A DNA stretch of 64,000 nucleotides, taken from NCBI RefSeq assembly GCF_009727055.1, contig NC_052355.1, positions 5,274,542 to 5,338,541 of the forward strand, in the 5' to 3' direction. A program made the position numbers and the translations under genes. Below the pieces are notes generated by a model. The model saw only the letters and a program-made list of their open reading frames with translations, was not told the DNA's origin and did no database searches. Shown piece after piece: positions 1-12,703 of the stretch. How positions within the stretch are numbered: position 1 is the first letter of the stretch; every line of letters starts with the position of its first letter. Source of the DNA: Benincasa hispida (taxonomy: Eukaryota > Streptophyta > Magnoliopsida > Cucurbitales > Cucurbitaceae).

Positions 1-1816
1 AGGGTAGTGACCAAATGCACAATCACATGCAACATGTCCTGAAAACATATGATTGGGACCGAAAACATATAATAACATGTGGTGGTCGGTTATGCTTCTA
101 ATGTAAATTTCTCCGCCCTGATAGGAAGATGAGGACTTAGGCGGAAACTAACCCATCTGATGATTAGCGGGTCATGCAGTCAGTAGGGCCAGAGTTACAT
201 CCAACATGAACCGTTAACCTAAACGTAAGATTGGACTAGAGGGGTGCAACCATACATACCCTCTTAGTCCCTAGCATAAACTTGACATAGAATTGGGTCT
301 AGGGGGTGCAACCATACATGCCCTATTAGCCCTAGAAGCATAACCTTTATCTAATTAAAATTTAATCTTACGAACAAACATAATGCATGATGTCCCTTTG
401 TCGATAAACATATTTTAAACATGTAATGCAACATAACAATAACGATTAAGTTAGTTTTGATCATTAAATGTGTACTTTGATGCTTTTCTGTCTTGTTTTG
501 TAGGAATCGACTATTTTGAGTGATCATTAAAGACTTTGAAGCAATAATAGAGAAAATAGGGCCTAAAGACCCAATTTGAGATCTAAGGCATGGAAAGATG
601 AAGACTATGGGCCAAAAAGGTGTCTCGAAGCGTAGCTCAATGCTTTGAACCTATGAGCAAGGGTTGTAATGCTTATTTTTCGCGTTATGACCCTATCGTT
701 GGGATAAAAATTGCTCTTTAAGTCATAACTTCTAGAGTTGGTGGCCATTTTGGGCAATGATTGCTCGTCTTCTTCATTTTTCACCTTCTATCCATCTATA
801 TTATTAGATTCATTGATTTTTAAAATTAGGTGAATCTAATATGCGACTACACAAGTCAAAGACAATGTTTCAAATAATACAGAAGACAATAAACTAAACT
901 TTTAGAATAAAATAAAGATAAACACTTAGAGATTAGTGATCCAGTTCAATGCAATCACACCTATGTTTGGAGACAACATGGCTGAGGAAAATAGCTTCAC
1001 TAAAAAGTGTTAAGCGATTACAATGAAACACTTATATGTTAAAAAACTTCTATAAAGAATCTCAAAGAGCTTACTTCTATTGAAGATTTTATGCTCCCCT
1101 AAACCTAGGACTCCCTTCTTGTTTTATCACTCTTTTCATCTTCTTGTTTGAAATGCACTTCAAACAAGATAACTTATGATGCCCCTATAAACAAGAATCT
1201 CTCCTAGAGCTAAAACTTATACTCCTCCAAGTACAAAACCAATTTTAAAACTTATTCTTTAGTGAAGTAGAAACAAGAACATATGTTGCAGTACAAGACA
1301 ATAGCCACAACCTCACAACGGGAATACACTATTCTTTTTAGCACAATGCCCTAATTCGAAATCATCTACATAAATTCGTCAAAAGGGCTAACCTTACAAA
1401 TCAAGAGGAAACTTAATATTTATAATCCCTATAAGGAAACAATTTTGTAAGGGCAAACAATCTTTCCCAGGACGAAAACAGAAAATAGCTTAAAAAAATA
1501 TACAACAAATAGAAAAAAATATTCCATAGAAAAAATAGTTCAGACACCCAAGATGTTCTTGACAAATGTAAAAACATGTAAAATTTTCATGTCTTTGAGG
1601 TGAAAAAAAGCTAATTTTTTTGGATAGAGGCGATGACTTGGAGTTTAAGAGGAATGGATGATTGAGGACATCATTGAAGTATGTTCCAGAACTTGAGGAC
1701 AAAAGTCAAGAGACTTGCTTCTTTCTCCTTCTTTTGCGTGGCTTTTATTTCTTTGTTTTTGGATATGTTATGGATTGCCTATGTTTGTATCAAACTAATA
1801 AGTTTCTACGTTCATT
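1..1816. other. Non-coding, repeat-like sequence without a recognisable gene
   Basis: No reading frame here resembles a known protein. The frames present are short and AT-rich. Positions 500-720 look like a degenerate retroelement leader, with words such as a GCTCAATGC half-palindrome. Positions 880-1030 read like dispersed plant repeat DNA, but I cannot name the family. A short direct repeat at 234-344 is listed separately. The stretch ends where an LTR-like sequence begins at 1817. Confidence 0.4.
234..344. repeat. Two imperfect direct copies of a 48-bp unit
   Basis: Positions 234-281 and 297-344 are imperfect copies. Both contain GGGGTGCAACCATACAT followed by CCCT, TTAG and a CCCTAG-GCATAA core. 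The copies are spaced 63 bp apart. No function is evident. It looks like a local tandem duplication that has since diverged. Confidence 0.6.
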
Positions 1817-3313
1817 TGAAGGGATCGAATCCCACAGAAACGTGAGCGATCACTTTGCTACTAATTTTGATTTGAAAAATAGTAACATAGAAAAGAAAAA
1901 CATATATGGTTAAGCAGAGGAAAGTAGAGGGAAGAGAAAGATTACCATTGAAGAAACCTCTTCAAATCTTCTCCGTAATAATACTCCACTCGTTATCAAC
2001 GAACTAATCTCCTCACGAATAGTGACGCCATGAAAAGAGTCGTCCCTGATATTCTCTGGTAAGGATTGATTATGTGTAAACCACTTTTGAAAGTAGGAAT
2101 GGAATTTTACATAAGAATATGCTTCTCTATAAACTATCAAGAAACAAAGATATAGAGAGAGAGACAAGTATCTTTTTTTCGTAAAAAACTTCCCTTCCAC
2201 AAATGACAACTTATCTTCATTTAAAAGGCTACACCCACTTCCCCACTCCCCTTTGCAGTGGAGTTTTTATTTTTATTTATTTATAATTAACTTAATTTAA
2301 TTTAAATTAAATTAATTAACTAATTAATTTAATATGTCATATTTAATTAAATATAATTTTGAATCATATTCAAATGTATACCTCTCTCACTTATATATTT
2401 CATATGAATCTCATTCATAATGAATATTAACTTGTAGTTTTATTATGAATCCAATTCATATTATTTTAATATTTGAATCTTATTAAAAACTTAATGCATC
2501 AATTTTGAATCTCACTCAAAATTTAGTACATCATATAATGTATTTATATATTATATTAATTGTATGTCATACAATTAACATAAATTCCCTTTAACCAATT
2601 TGAACAATTCAAATTCTTTCAAAACTAATGATCCTTGTTTTAATCAATATTTATTAACTATGAGCACTTCACTAAAGACTTATAGTTGTATTCTTATAAA
2701 CTGTAGAATATTTTGCATCCATAGATTTAACCATTACAACTAAGTCAATCCTTCACGAGTTGTTCGTAATTACAGCTGGGTCAAATTACTGTTTTACTCT
2801 TGTAATTACCTTTTACTCCTTAAGTAGCACTAGTCTTCTAATGAACAACTTCTTTATAGTACAACTATAAACCAAGTCCCTCTCAAGTTAGTGAGATAGT
2901 GGAGCTATATTGTTCATGTCCAAGAGTCAGTATTTAAGGGAACAACTCATCTACTTACCTTATAGGCATGAAGGAGTGAATTCTATCTTGTGTAGCTATG
3001 CTTTCAACTCCTTACTCGGTCTTGTCCCCAAAATTGTAGGAGTATTGAGTTGATGACTTGGGCCGCTCTCACCCATACAAATTAAAAGAAGATCCACCAT
3101 AGCTAGAAGTTCATAACTCACTCAGGATTGAGATCGATTTACATATGGTAATCGTTTGGAGTATTAATCTCTTCAGTCAACGACGTATTACAAAGAGAGA
3201 TTAAATATTTTGTGGTCCTGTCTTATTATACAAACTCATTGTATAAGATACCCCTACTCACATTCCTCTACATAAATGATTTGGAACAAATCATTTGTAA
3301 CATTTACAAAAAA
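1817..3313 (-). mobile_element. Truncated copia LTR, minus orientation
   Basis: It starts with TGAAGGGATCG, matching the plus-strand left ends of two other minus-oriented LTR sequences of the M family (TGAAGG at 3810, and the reverse of 59721). It then follows the same block order: purine-rich leader, AT-only stretch near 2270-2350, the TATA-like block near 2700, a 'TCAAGTTAGTGAGATAG' type block and a 'CCCCTACTCACAT' block. Homology stops near 3313, about 300 bp before the expected CCAACA end, so the LTR is truncated. No target duplication can be assigned. Short frames inside it are not genes. Confidence 0.7.
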
Positions 3314-3461
3314 AATGATGGATAAATAAAGGTAAAAAATGATTCAACCTTTCAGGCGCTATGCCTTAAGAGACGCTACCGTATCATGCCAAGATAGTGA
3401 GTTACGTATGCACAAAAAATTACTCTTATTTGGTCTTGTATGAAGTTTCTTTTGTTAGAGT
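3314..3461. other. Short spacer between two LTR fragments
   Basis: A 150-bp AT-rich stretch that matches neither adjoining LTR. I see no gene, RNA or repeat in it. Confidence 0.4.
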
Positions 3462-3809
3462 TAATGTCATAAATTGAGTGTCATTGGTAATTTGTAAAGA
3501 CAAATTATATATGTAATAAAATAAGAGGTATTATTAATGTTTAGATTGCATTAAATCAATCCAATGAACTAAGATCCAATGAGACATGCAGGTGGATCAC
3601 ATTTAAGTGATAATCTTAACTGTCTATAGTAGATAGATAAGACTGGATACCTTATCCTGGTGACACCATGTATACGACCTGCTTTGTAGATGTTACAATT
3701 ATTGTAAAGTGCTAGAAATGATCTGATCCTGATCGTTTACGTGGAGACATGTGAGTGGGGGTATTCTATACAAAGATTTTATATAAGACCGAACCGCGAA
3801 ATGAACCTG
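3462..3809 (+). mobile_element. 5' part of a plus-oriented copia LTR, the target of element M
   Basis: It begins TGTTAGAGTTAATGTC and runs through the usual start of M-type LTRs: AATCCAATGAACTAAGATCC, 'GATAAG..GGATACCTTATCCTGG' and 'GTGGAGACATGTGAGTGGGGG'. It stops abruptly at 3809, where a second LTR in the opposite orientation begins with TGAAGG. The simplest reading is that M inserted here. The rest of this LTR is not found beyond M's right end at 61690, so a flanking deletion is likely. Confidence 0.65.
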
Positions 3810-4271
3810 TGAAGGTCCTTGAGCGAAAACATGGGGATCAATCGTTTTATTTTCACAAAATCAAAATTATAGAATACAAATATTATGCATAACACAAATT
3901 TACAGCATGTAAACATAAATGAAAAAGAGAGAATTAGGGTGAGAGAAGACTTACCCTTGAAGAACCTTTCTTCACGAAAACCAATTCCCTTCTCCGAATT
4001 TGTCACAAACAATCACGAATAGAAAAATAATCCAAATGAACACCACCACAATAAGAACCTCCTGTATTCTCTTTGGGGATTAGAATCACTAAGGAGCTGT
4101 GAGGTCTTAGATTTATGAAAGAGAGGGAGAAAACTGAGAGGAATTTTGTTTAAAAGAATATTGGGAGCCACTTTTCCATACACGCATTAGATAGAGAGAA
4201 ATAAGGGGAATGGAATGGTCGGCCACTGGATTCGTCGTCGCCTGTGAACGCTCCCCCACACAAATAAAATT

Positions 4272-5622
4272 TGTATGCACCAAACTAACCCCTTATACTT
4301 ACTAGTAGTACAAGTAGCAAGTTCGGGGTCTTATGACTGAGAGTTGAATATCGATTCCTCAAAGATTGGAACTTGTAGGAAGTAACCAAAAGGGGGGCAG
4401 GGGATTGTGAAAAATTGTGAAATAAATTGCAAGAAAACAGGGTAATTATAGTTTGGTTCATTCCTCATCAATTCTATCATAGACTAATCAAAAGATGCGT
4501 GAGAATATTCGAATTAAAACTTAGCCTACTCAATTAGAATCCTACTTGGTAGTCAATAAAATCAAGTTAATTAACAGAAAAGCGACAATCCTTGACTAAT
4601 CAATCAATCAACGTGCATTAAGATTCAAGGAAAAGCTAAGCCAATTAATTGATTTCCATCATCTAACCAATTAATTGAGCGAGATTTATCCAAGTTATAA
4701 AGTAAATGCTTGCTAATTGGAATCCCAAATTAACACAACAAACTAACTTAACTCATGCTTCTAGGTGACGACTACCTAACGATTACAAATTAGGGCCAAT
4801 CAAAGCAATAAATTAAACATGCATATCTAATTTGTCAGATTATCCCATACACGAAATTTGAAGAATATGCTCAAGATAAAATCTCATAAATTCATAACAA
4901 AACTCACAGAATTATAATAAGAGTCTCAAGAATTGAATTGGAACCAAACTAAGTTCTTACCCTTTAGCTAGATCAGAGAGCTAAAATGAGGCTGGAATAG
5001 ATCGACGATGCCCAAGATCGGGTGTACTCGACGTGATGTAATCGACTGACCCAAATTGTTCTTTTATAAAACTACCGCAGCAGCACAACGATAGGAAGAG
5101 CATTGCAACGCTGCGGCGCATAATGGTCGAGCGTCAGGCAAGCGTCACAATGCTATCTTGACACAGTGTTGTGCGCACGCTGAGGCTGTACGTCCGACAA
5201 TCCACGTAGCATTTCAACGCTTTAGGGGAGCATTTCAACACTGCCTATTCTGTCGTAGAGTGTTTGAGGGCAGCGTTGACGAGCAGTGCGATGGTGGCAT
5301 TAGAACATCTTCGAAGAATTGCAACGCTTAGGGCAATGTTGCAACGCTGCCCTGCATCCTAGCATTCTGTCCAATGGCTTTGAGCTAGCGTTGGACTTAG
5401 ATTTAATGAGAGTGTTGCAACGCTCGATAGGGTAGCATTCTTCATTCCTTCGTCATTTGATCAATTTAGCTCCTAACTTTGTCACTTTAGCGCCTTTTTG
5501 TCCTGAACGCTTAATCTGACTGCTTTACACTCGAGTCCTACAAAATAATGAATTTAACCAAATTAAGTAGCTAAACAACCCTGAGCTAAGCAGAAGAAGA
5601 TAGCACATTTCTAGTGCTATCA
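4272..5622 (-). mobile_element. LTR (family G3) inserted in M's 3' LTR
   Basis: In minus orientation it begins TGATAGCAC, loop TAGAAAT, GTGCTATC (plus strand 5599-5622), a perfect 8-bp stem. Its other end is taken as TGTATGCACC at 4272, nearly the inverted copy of the same arm. The interior between 5090 and 5450 is rich in GTTGCAACGCT words. I see no matching 5-bp duplication (AAATT on the left, GGCAG on the right), so it may be a recombined or truncated LTR. The left boundary is less certain than the right. Confidence 0.6.
5599..5621 (-). other. LTR-terminal stem-loop, family G3
   Basis: Arms GATAGCAC (5599-5606) and GTGCTATC (5614-5621) are perfectly complementary. The loop reads TAGAAAT on the element strand. 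The stem-loop starts two bases inside the LTR terminus. L- and T-family LTRs have the same arrangement with different stem sequences. Confidence 0.8.
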
Positions 5623-7106
5623 GGCAGTTACAACTCCCTCCCAAAACCATTTTTCAAAAATTAATTAAAATAATTTATTTAAAAAATATTTAATATATAT
5701 TTATATGATAACTACTTTATCATATAATATATATTAAACTATATGTTTTAACTAATATAGCATATAACCTATAGTTTAATATTGTATCAAATACAATATA
5801 ATCTATAGTTTCATTATCTCAATGATGCATGATATTTAATATAAAACATATTTATATTAAATTTAATTAGATGAATCCAATTGACGTAATTAATATTTAA
5901 ATTATATTTAAATATTTATTTCCTCTCAAATAATGTATCAAAAACATTATATTACTTATATCATATATAATTAAGTAGAATTAATTATACCACATATAAT
6001 TAATTCCCTCAAATAATTTGAACAATTCAAATTAATCCAAAATTGATTCTCATTAAATCCTTGTTGAGCTACAGAGGGGACCTCATGGACTTGTAGATTG
6101 AAGCTCTAGTGATACTTGAATAATTAATTAAACTCCTTTAATTAAATTATTCAACATCCATTAACTGACGGGCACTTCACTAAAGACCAATAGCTACACC
6201 CTTCACACTACAGATATATTTCCGTATCCATTAGATATAACAAGTCAACAGTGCAATGACCCTTCATAAATTGCTCGTAAGTACAGTTGGACATTACTGG
6301 TTTGCCCCTATAGTTACATCTAACTACTTAAGAGCCATTGATCCCTCTAATGAACAATAAGCCATAGTTCAACTATGACCAAACCCCTCTCGGGCTAGAA
6401 GAGGGTGTGGTGCCACATTGTTCAAGCCCCGAAATTAGCCTTTAAGGGAGTAATTTATCTACTTACCCCGACATTGGGGAAGGAATGAATTCTGTCTTCT
6501 GTAGCTGTGTTCCTAGCTCGCCAATCAGACGAATCCCCAATATGCTAGGCTTATTAAGTTGGCGATCTGGCCATTCTCACCCATACAAATCAAAGGACCG
6601 CTTTCATAGGAAGGAGTTCACAACTCACAAAGGAGTCAGGTCATGTCACCGATGGTCATCATGGTGAAATGTAAGTCTCTATTATAAACGGTGTTATATA
6701 ATGAGACTAGTCATTTCATGGTTCGGTATTATACAAACCCCTATGTATAGAATATCCTCGCTCATATGTCTCTACATAAATAATCAGGATCAGATCATTT
6801 GTAGCACTTTACAACATTTGTAACATCTACAAAGCGGGTCGTACTCGTAGTGTAACTAGGATAAGGTATCCAACGTTATCCATCTACTACAAACCATTTA
6901 GGATATCACTTAAAGATGATCCACCTATATGTCACTACATACATGTTTAAGCTACATATGATAACCTTGGATGTTAGTTTATTGGTTTATGGGTTTAATG
7001 CTACTGAGTGTCAAATAAAACATATCATATTTTATTAAATAGATCATTTGTATATTACAATTACAAACTACAGAACCCTGTGAGATTTAGGGCATCGACC
7101 CCAACA

Positions 7107-7741
7107 ATCTCCCACTTATCCTAAAGCTAGTGGGGTGTACAATATATACAAGTCATACTAATATACATGTACACAAAGAAAAAAACTAGGGCATAAAACA
7201 CGCCCAGTACAAAATCTCCCACTTGCCCCAGACTAGATGTGGCTTGTCCCGTAGACCCATACTCTGCAGTTGACCTTCAAACACCTTTGCCATGAGGGCC
7301 TTTGTAAATGGATCAGTAACGTTATGCTCTAAAGCTATCTGCATGACGATCACATCCCTTCAATGCACAGTCTCTCAGATGAGATGATACTTTCGCTCTA
7401 TGTTTTTCTCGCACTTGTAACTCCGAGGCTTTCAGGAATTAACCACAACACCACTATTATCACAATAAACTGTGATGGGCTTTGACATGTCTAAAACCTC
7501 TTCTAGATCAGTCTGGAATTTCCTAAGCCACACGGCTTCCTTAGCAGTTTCACAAATCGCTACGTACTCAGCTTCCGTAGTGGAGCTAATAATGCACCCC
7601 TGCTTGGTGCTCCACTAGACTACTGCTCCTTCCTTATGAGTGAACACTGATTCTAAAGTGAATTTCCTAGAATCTTTATCAGTCTAGGAATCAGAGTCTG
7701 TGTATCCTATAAGGATCAAATCCTTACAACCATATACAAGC
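7107..7741 (-). pseudogene. M pol 3' end: RNase H C-terminus and paired polypurine tracts
   Basis: Read on the minus strand, the region around 7230-7330 encodes a degraded form of the copia RNase H tail (TDPFTKAL-like), which normally ends the pol polyprotein. Between its end and the LTR are two polypurine tracts about 110 bp apart: one touching the LTR (7107-7118) and one at 7213-7229 (both AGTGGGAGATT-like). The coding sequence is cut at 7741 by L1 and resumes at 15900. Several stops make it non-functional. Confidence 0.65.
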
Positions 7742-7746
7742 ATGTA
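7742..7746. repeat. Target-site duplication of L1, left copy (ATGTA)
   Basis: ATGTA lies directly before the TGTAAAC start of L1 and is repeated directly after its end at 15895-15899. The uninterrupted relative at about 46005-46030 shows the expected empty site, CAAGCATAACTCCCTCG. Confidence 0.85.
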
Positions 7747-9640
7747 TGTAAACTTGAAATGTGTCTTTTACTTACATCATGAGGACAAATATAAATACGG
7801 ATGAATGAATCATTCAAGCTCATGTTGCCAAAAACTTGATGACGTAAAGATGGAAATGGAATGTGGATGTTGTGTTACGCATTACTACTTCTAGATATAT
7901 GCATTGTTAACTATATGCTTGTAGTATGCTATGGAGTAATGCATTGTCACAAGTTTCCTTATGCTGAAACCAAGTACAACGCAAGTTTCTCAGAGTAATC
8001 CGAGGTCGTACAGAGGGATTGTTCTCGTTAATGTGTTACTTTTGTGATACATGCGATCGGTTTTTACAATTAATAAAGAATTGGTGTTTATACAGGTATC
8101 TAAAGTTGCGGTAAAATAAAGTTGCATTCATAAACTAAATTACGATGAAAATAAACCTAAGCTAATGTGATATAAGATACAAGATACAAGATATACATGA
8201 TACTGAGTTCGAGACTGACTGTAAAGTTTATACAAAGGATCATGGTATGTGATGGCAAGTCTTTAGAGATGAATCAGAAACAGGGAAAGGATAAATAGTA
8301 AAAACATCGCAAGTTTGTTATTGCGTTAAACATACAACTAAGGTTCAGCTCTCGCTTGGCGTACACCTCTCGGTGATCGACCGCGTTCCCATATCTCTAT
8401 GGTGAAACAAGGATGAACGTGATGAACGCAAGGTTGCCTCCATCTCTGAAAGTACTTCTCACTTTAGTTAACGCATTCTTCCAATCCTCTCTTGATAGGC
8501 GGAATAGCATCTTCACTTCTGCTCTCACAAGTGAAGATGCCATCTAGCATGCTTTGACGAAACATAATTATTTCCTCAACCCAATTAATTTACTTGCTTA
8601 ATTCTTGCTAATTGCCCTGGGGATTAAGAAAACGTCATGGAGAAAATGAATTATGGGTGAATGGAAATAGAGGGAGAGATGATAATGGAAATGATCATAA
8701 CATTCAATACTAAGATTAAGCATCGATACATAGTGTGAATGAAAGACCAAGAAGATGAATACAAGTGATGATAAAGAGAGAGAAACAAATACAGGAGAGT
8801 GTCAACGTCTTGACACAGATCTGGTCGGAGGTTTTGCTTGTCGGCGTGTGGTGGTGATGAGGAGGAGAGCTTCCCTCTCAGGCTTGCTCTTCTGGTAGAA
8901 GTGATCTTCGTACAGAGCTTCGACGGCGGGGATCGGAAGGATTCCTTGCCCAGAGAATCACCTCTCGGCCTTGTGTCTTTATTCTTCCTGGATCTACTAT
9001 GATTAGTCGCTCAACCAGTCTCTCTCTCAGATCAGTATATACACGTTTCTAAGTATTCAAGCATATCTTTTAGTGAAATTTCAGAAGCTATTTATAGGTG
9101 AAGCTTAACTCTCTGACTTGTGGTCCCCACTTTACTGTTATGGTAGTTCCTGAAATGGTGGAGTGAATATTTCTTCTGTTACACAATCAATCCCGTCAGA
9201 AATGCACAACGGTCAGCTGTATATTCGTCAGACTCCTCCGCAAATGCATTGTTGCTCTTTACATCCTCGATCGTTTGCCCGCATGCGGTGTTGTTTTTGA
9301 TAACTGCATGCGGTTGAGATTGCATTGATTGCTAAGCTCTGGATCGATTTTCACATGCGCCGTCATTGCGTTGATCATCTATTCATTCCTGAATGATGGG
9401 CGTAATGCGACATAGATGCATTGTTCTTTTTATCTTGAGCCATGAACATATGCGGTGACTTGATTTCCTTCAAAATAGAAACGAAACATTCCATTCAACC
9501 ATCGCAATGCTGTCAGGGGGTGTATTGACGACAATTTATAATTCTTGCATTTCTTAGCCAATTTCTATACAATCGACGCAACTTTCCTTCCTTTTGGCCG
9601 CAATATCTAAATTAAACAGTATAAATAACTTGTATTTCTA
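7747..9640 (-). mobile_element. 3' LTR of L1
   Basis: It starts TGTAAACTTGAAATGTGTC and matches 13983-15870 throughout. At its inner end the first stem arm ATAACTTGTA (9625-9634) and TTTC loop are present, but the second arm has become TATACATAG. So the terminal stem-loop seen in the other copy is broken here. A TATA box lies at 9089-9096 (TATAAATA on the element strand). Confidence 0.85.
9089..9096 (-). promoter_or_regulatory. TATA box in the L1 3' LTR
   Basis: TATAAATA on the element strand, within a CCTATAAATAGC context. The same context is kept in the other L1 LTR (15333-15340) and in L2 (36689-36696), so it is likely the LTR core promoter. Confidence 0.5.
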
Positions 9641-9703
9641 TACATAGAAAATAATGAATGAATGAAAAATAAAAGAATGACCGCAATAAAAAAATTGTAA
9701 AGT
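9641..9703 (-). other. L1 segment between the ORF end and the 3' LTR
   Basis: AT-rich stretch with a purine-rich tendency on the element strand, where the polypurine primer for plus-strand synthesis should lie. I cannot identify a clear tract. Confidence 0.3.
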
Positions 9704-12703
9704 TATTGAGGAGGAGGAGGTTCCGGAGGAGGATTCTGATGTGTACGTGAGGAGCTTCTTCAAAATTCAGATGCTGCTGGAGATGCGGAGGTACCATAGG
9801 ACCATAAAGATACGCTGTTAGAAAGTTGAAGTAATCATGGTTGCACGCCGCTAGTTGCCTTTGGTTTAGGTGGATCGTATAGATGTTCCGTTGAATATTG
9901 ATCATCACCTGCCTTGTCATGGCAGAACTGCGTTGCAAATCTTCTACTCGCTCAATTACTGCATCTATTCTTTGGTAAAAGAAGTCATTTTGTTGGGAGA
10001 AGAGTTCCTGTTGTTGGGCGAGAAGGGACTGCATATCTGCTAATTCAGCAGCTAAGGAGGCAATGGTGGGTTGTGCCTACGATGTTTCGCCATCGACGTT
10101 TTGGGGTTGGGCAGAAGTGCCTTCTCCCAAATCACGTGGGTCATCGACATGTGGCGGTGGAAAGGTAAGTTACGGTGATGATGATGAAGGGGAGGATAGA
10201 GCTTTTGGATATACGGTTGGTGAGTCAGGGGCGAGGAGAAGGTTAATAAAATGTTCGGACAGTGGGGAAGAAGGTTCAACAGGAAGGCTTGGAGGGCGAA
10301 TTATCAAAGGCAAAGGGTCCAAGGGTTCTTGTTCTTGCATTTTTCTCCTTTCCTTTGTCATCTTTGCGCTGTTTCTTTTGCTTGGGTTCTTGCGGCGCAT
10401 TTAAATCAATGTTGGGCCTCTTCAATGGGAGCTCGGGGCAGTGTGGGGAATCTTTGAGGAGAATCCTCAAAATCTTGATGTTTATGAGGCCATGAACTTC
10501 TGGCATTGGCTCTTCATCAATACCTACACCCAGTGATAGGCATAAGCTTGAAACTGTCCACGGGAAGAAATACTGACCTCTTATATGCACCACCAAAGCT
10601 CAAAGCTGACTTGCGATCAACTGACCCACATTGATTGGAATGCCGCGTGCAATACAATATGCGGTCTTGACTCGATCCCTTGAAACTGTCTTATCATGGG
10701 AAGTTAGGATGAGCCACCGTTTAACCAAGTATACCCAAAGCCACGCCTCTAGAAGTAGTGTCTTGGACGCCAGGATTTGGATGCCTTTTAGGGAGACCAT
10801 CCATCGAGTGCCTAGTTGCATTAATGTCGTCAGCGCATCTTCCATCTACTCTTTGGTAGGATTATCAATGATTTTATTACCCGGTGCATCTGGGATATCC
10901 CTCATCTGGTACAGTTCATTGATGTCCCTTGCGTTGAAAGACACCACTTCTCCTTCTATGGTCACCGCATCTTTGGTGCCATGGAACCGTCCATTGTAGA
11001 AGTCCCACACTACCTTTGGAATGACTATGGCTGGGCACTGGTAAAATGTTTCCCATCAAGGTTCTACGATAACACTTGTGATCAGATCTGGTAGTGGCAT
11101 TGGCGCGGGGAAGAATCCCATTTCCATCATCATATCATCATTTTCTTTCTTCCTTGATGGACGTCCCTTGGCCAATGCGGACTCGCTGCTTTCCACTACT
11201 GCTTTACCCTTCTCCTTAGTCAATGCAAGGTGGGATTTTTGCTTTTGTTCCCTTTCCCTTTTCTTGCGTTGTTCCTCCTTCTCCCTCTCGGCAATTTCTT
11301 TGCCCTTCTTCTCTTTTATGCGCTGAACATTTGCTCAGCACCTCTTCTCCTTCTCTTCCTTCTTCTTCCTTTCTTCTTCTACCCGTTTCTTCCTTTCTTC
11401 TTCTTCCTCTTCTCTCACTTTTGTTTCAAATTCTTTTTTACTCTATGTTTGTTTTTTTTTTATACCTAGTATGAATACAATTTGGTATTTTAGGGTCACT
11501 AGAACAAAAAAAAAGAAATAGACCACACCTAAAATCGGGTCAAATTATAATTGTTCAAGAATTGCCACCTAGGATCAATAATTGCCTCAAAAGTCCAATA
11601 TACATTTCAAACTGCTCTGAGGCCAGCAAAATGCGCTGTTCTTCCTCGAGTTTTTTCCTTTCTTCTTCTGTCGATATCTCATTGTTGCGGCACACCATCT
11701 CATCTTGTAATTTTCTTCTTCGACTACCCTCTGCGATGATTAATTGTGCCTGCAACATTTTCTCTTTCTTTTCTACCTCCTCATTTCTTCTTGTCTCTTG
11801 CTCTTCTAAAGCATCGTGCAAAATTGGCGAGTCGATTGACCTTTGTAGTGCAATCTCTTTGTGATGCAGCATCAAGGGGGTGATGTCCGAGTCTTCTCCA
11901 TCATCAGTCGCAACTAATCTGACTTACTTGTTTCCTCTTTGGGTTATGCTGATTCTCTCAGTTGTGATGACTCCCCCTTATCCATCTTTATGGAGGTGGA
12001 TTCTCCATCAAGTTCTGGGCTCTCAGCCCTCTTTCTTTGATCTTCCTCTCTTTCTTGATTGGATGGGGTTGCTCATCTCCTTCAGCCCTCTTCTCTTTGA
12101 TCTTCTTCTTCTTCTTCTTCTTCTCCTCAGCCACTTCCGGCTGCTTCTCCGCCACCACTTCCTCCAAACCAACTCTGGAGGGTCCTTCATAGGATTATGC
12201 GTTAGCAGTTTCCTTAGGATCCAAGATTTCTAGAGCGCTTCTCCTTGACACTTCCTCCATCTCCTCCTCCAAAGACAGTGGCTGGTTCACAACCCCAGCT
12301 TCAGGCAATCTTCCTTCCTTCTCCATGTTGCTGAGTATACTCCCAAACACCTCCTTATCGTCCCTTATCTTCTTTTCACTTTCAGAGGAAAATGTTGGGA
12401 GTGGGGTGCTTTCTGAGCTCTACCCCCTTTTGAACTGGAGTGGTCTGACTGCTAAGGGGTTTCGCCGGAGTTTTTCGGTGACTCAAGGGATGGTTTGTGG
12501 TTGGGCGGTGAGACGGTGGCTTGCTGCAGGGAATGCTGCCTCTCAGGCAGTGAGTTGGGCTTTTGAGGGTGATGAGAGTGAAGAAGATGGTTGGGAAGAC
12601 TGGTCTGCCATGGATGATGGAGTAAGAAAGCTGGGGAATTCTTTAGGGTTTTAGGAAGGAAGAAAGTCTGGTATGTAAAAAGTTCTAGGGTTTTTGTTTG
12701 CAA
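9704..12703 (-). pseudogene. Broken L1 ORF: charged coiled coil plus 'putative plant transposon protein'-like domain
   Basis: Read from 12703 downward, the frame starts MQTKTLELF. It goes through a Ser/Pro/His-rich N-terminus (12703-12452), a Lys/Glu-rich low-complexity and coiled-coil stretch (12130-11340, encoded by GAA/AAG runs), and then a globular part at about 11040-10600. The globular part contains PKVVWDFYNGRFHGTKD, FNARDINELYQM and AYCIARGIPINVG. These resemble the domain that plant databases call putative plant transposon protein, found in many large non-autonomous LTR elements. The C-terminal part (10034 down) is Gln-rich and helical and ends in a Pro-rich tail (PPPEPPPPQ) just before 9704. 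An in-frame TAG at 10846-10848, frameshifts near 10400-10280 and near 9750, and other stops disrupt it. No protease, integrase or reverse transcriptase is present. The function of the domain is unknown to me. Confidence 0.6.

Larger units (their letters stand above)
3810..7106 (-). mobile_element. 3' LTR of element M, interrupted
   Basis: On the plus strand it starts TGAAGGTCC and ends CCCCAACA, giving TGTTGGGGTCGATGCCC on the element strand. It is followed directly by a polypurine tract (AGTGGGAGAT, 7107-7118). Sequence between about 4272 and 5622 belongs to an inserted LTR. The remaining roughly 1.95 kb aligns by eye along its length with the solo LTR at 57690-59721. A TATA-like block lies near 6215. 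Frames inside, such as a 60-residue one near 6485, are LTR noise. Confidence 0.75.

Noticed and set aside
1662..1913. 83-codon frame near the left end, possible small gene
   Set aside because: Overlaps the LTR beginning at 1817, with AT-driven composition and no recognisable motif.
11223..11474. Leu/Ser/Phe-rich plus-strand frames that look like membrane proteins
   Set aside because: They are the antisense of the Lys/Glu-rich GAA/AAG coding stretch of the L1 ORF.
12095..12130. CTTCTT microsatellite
   Set aside because: Part of the coding low-complexity Lys/Glu region of the L1 ORF rather than an independent repeat.
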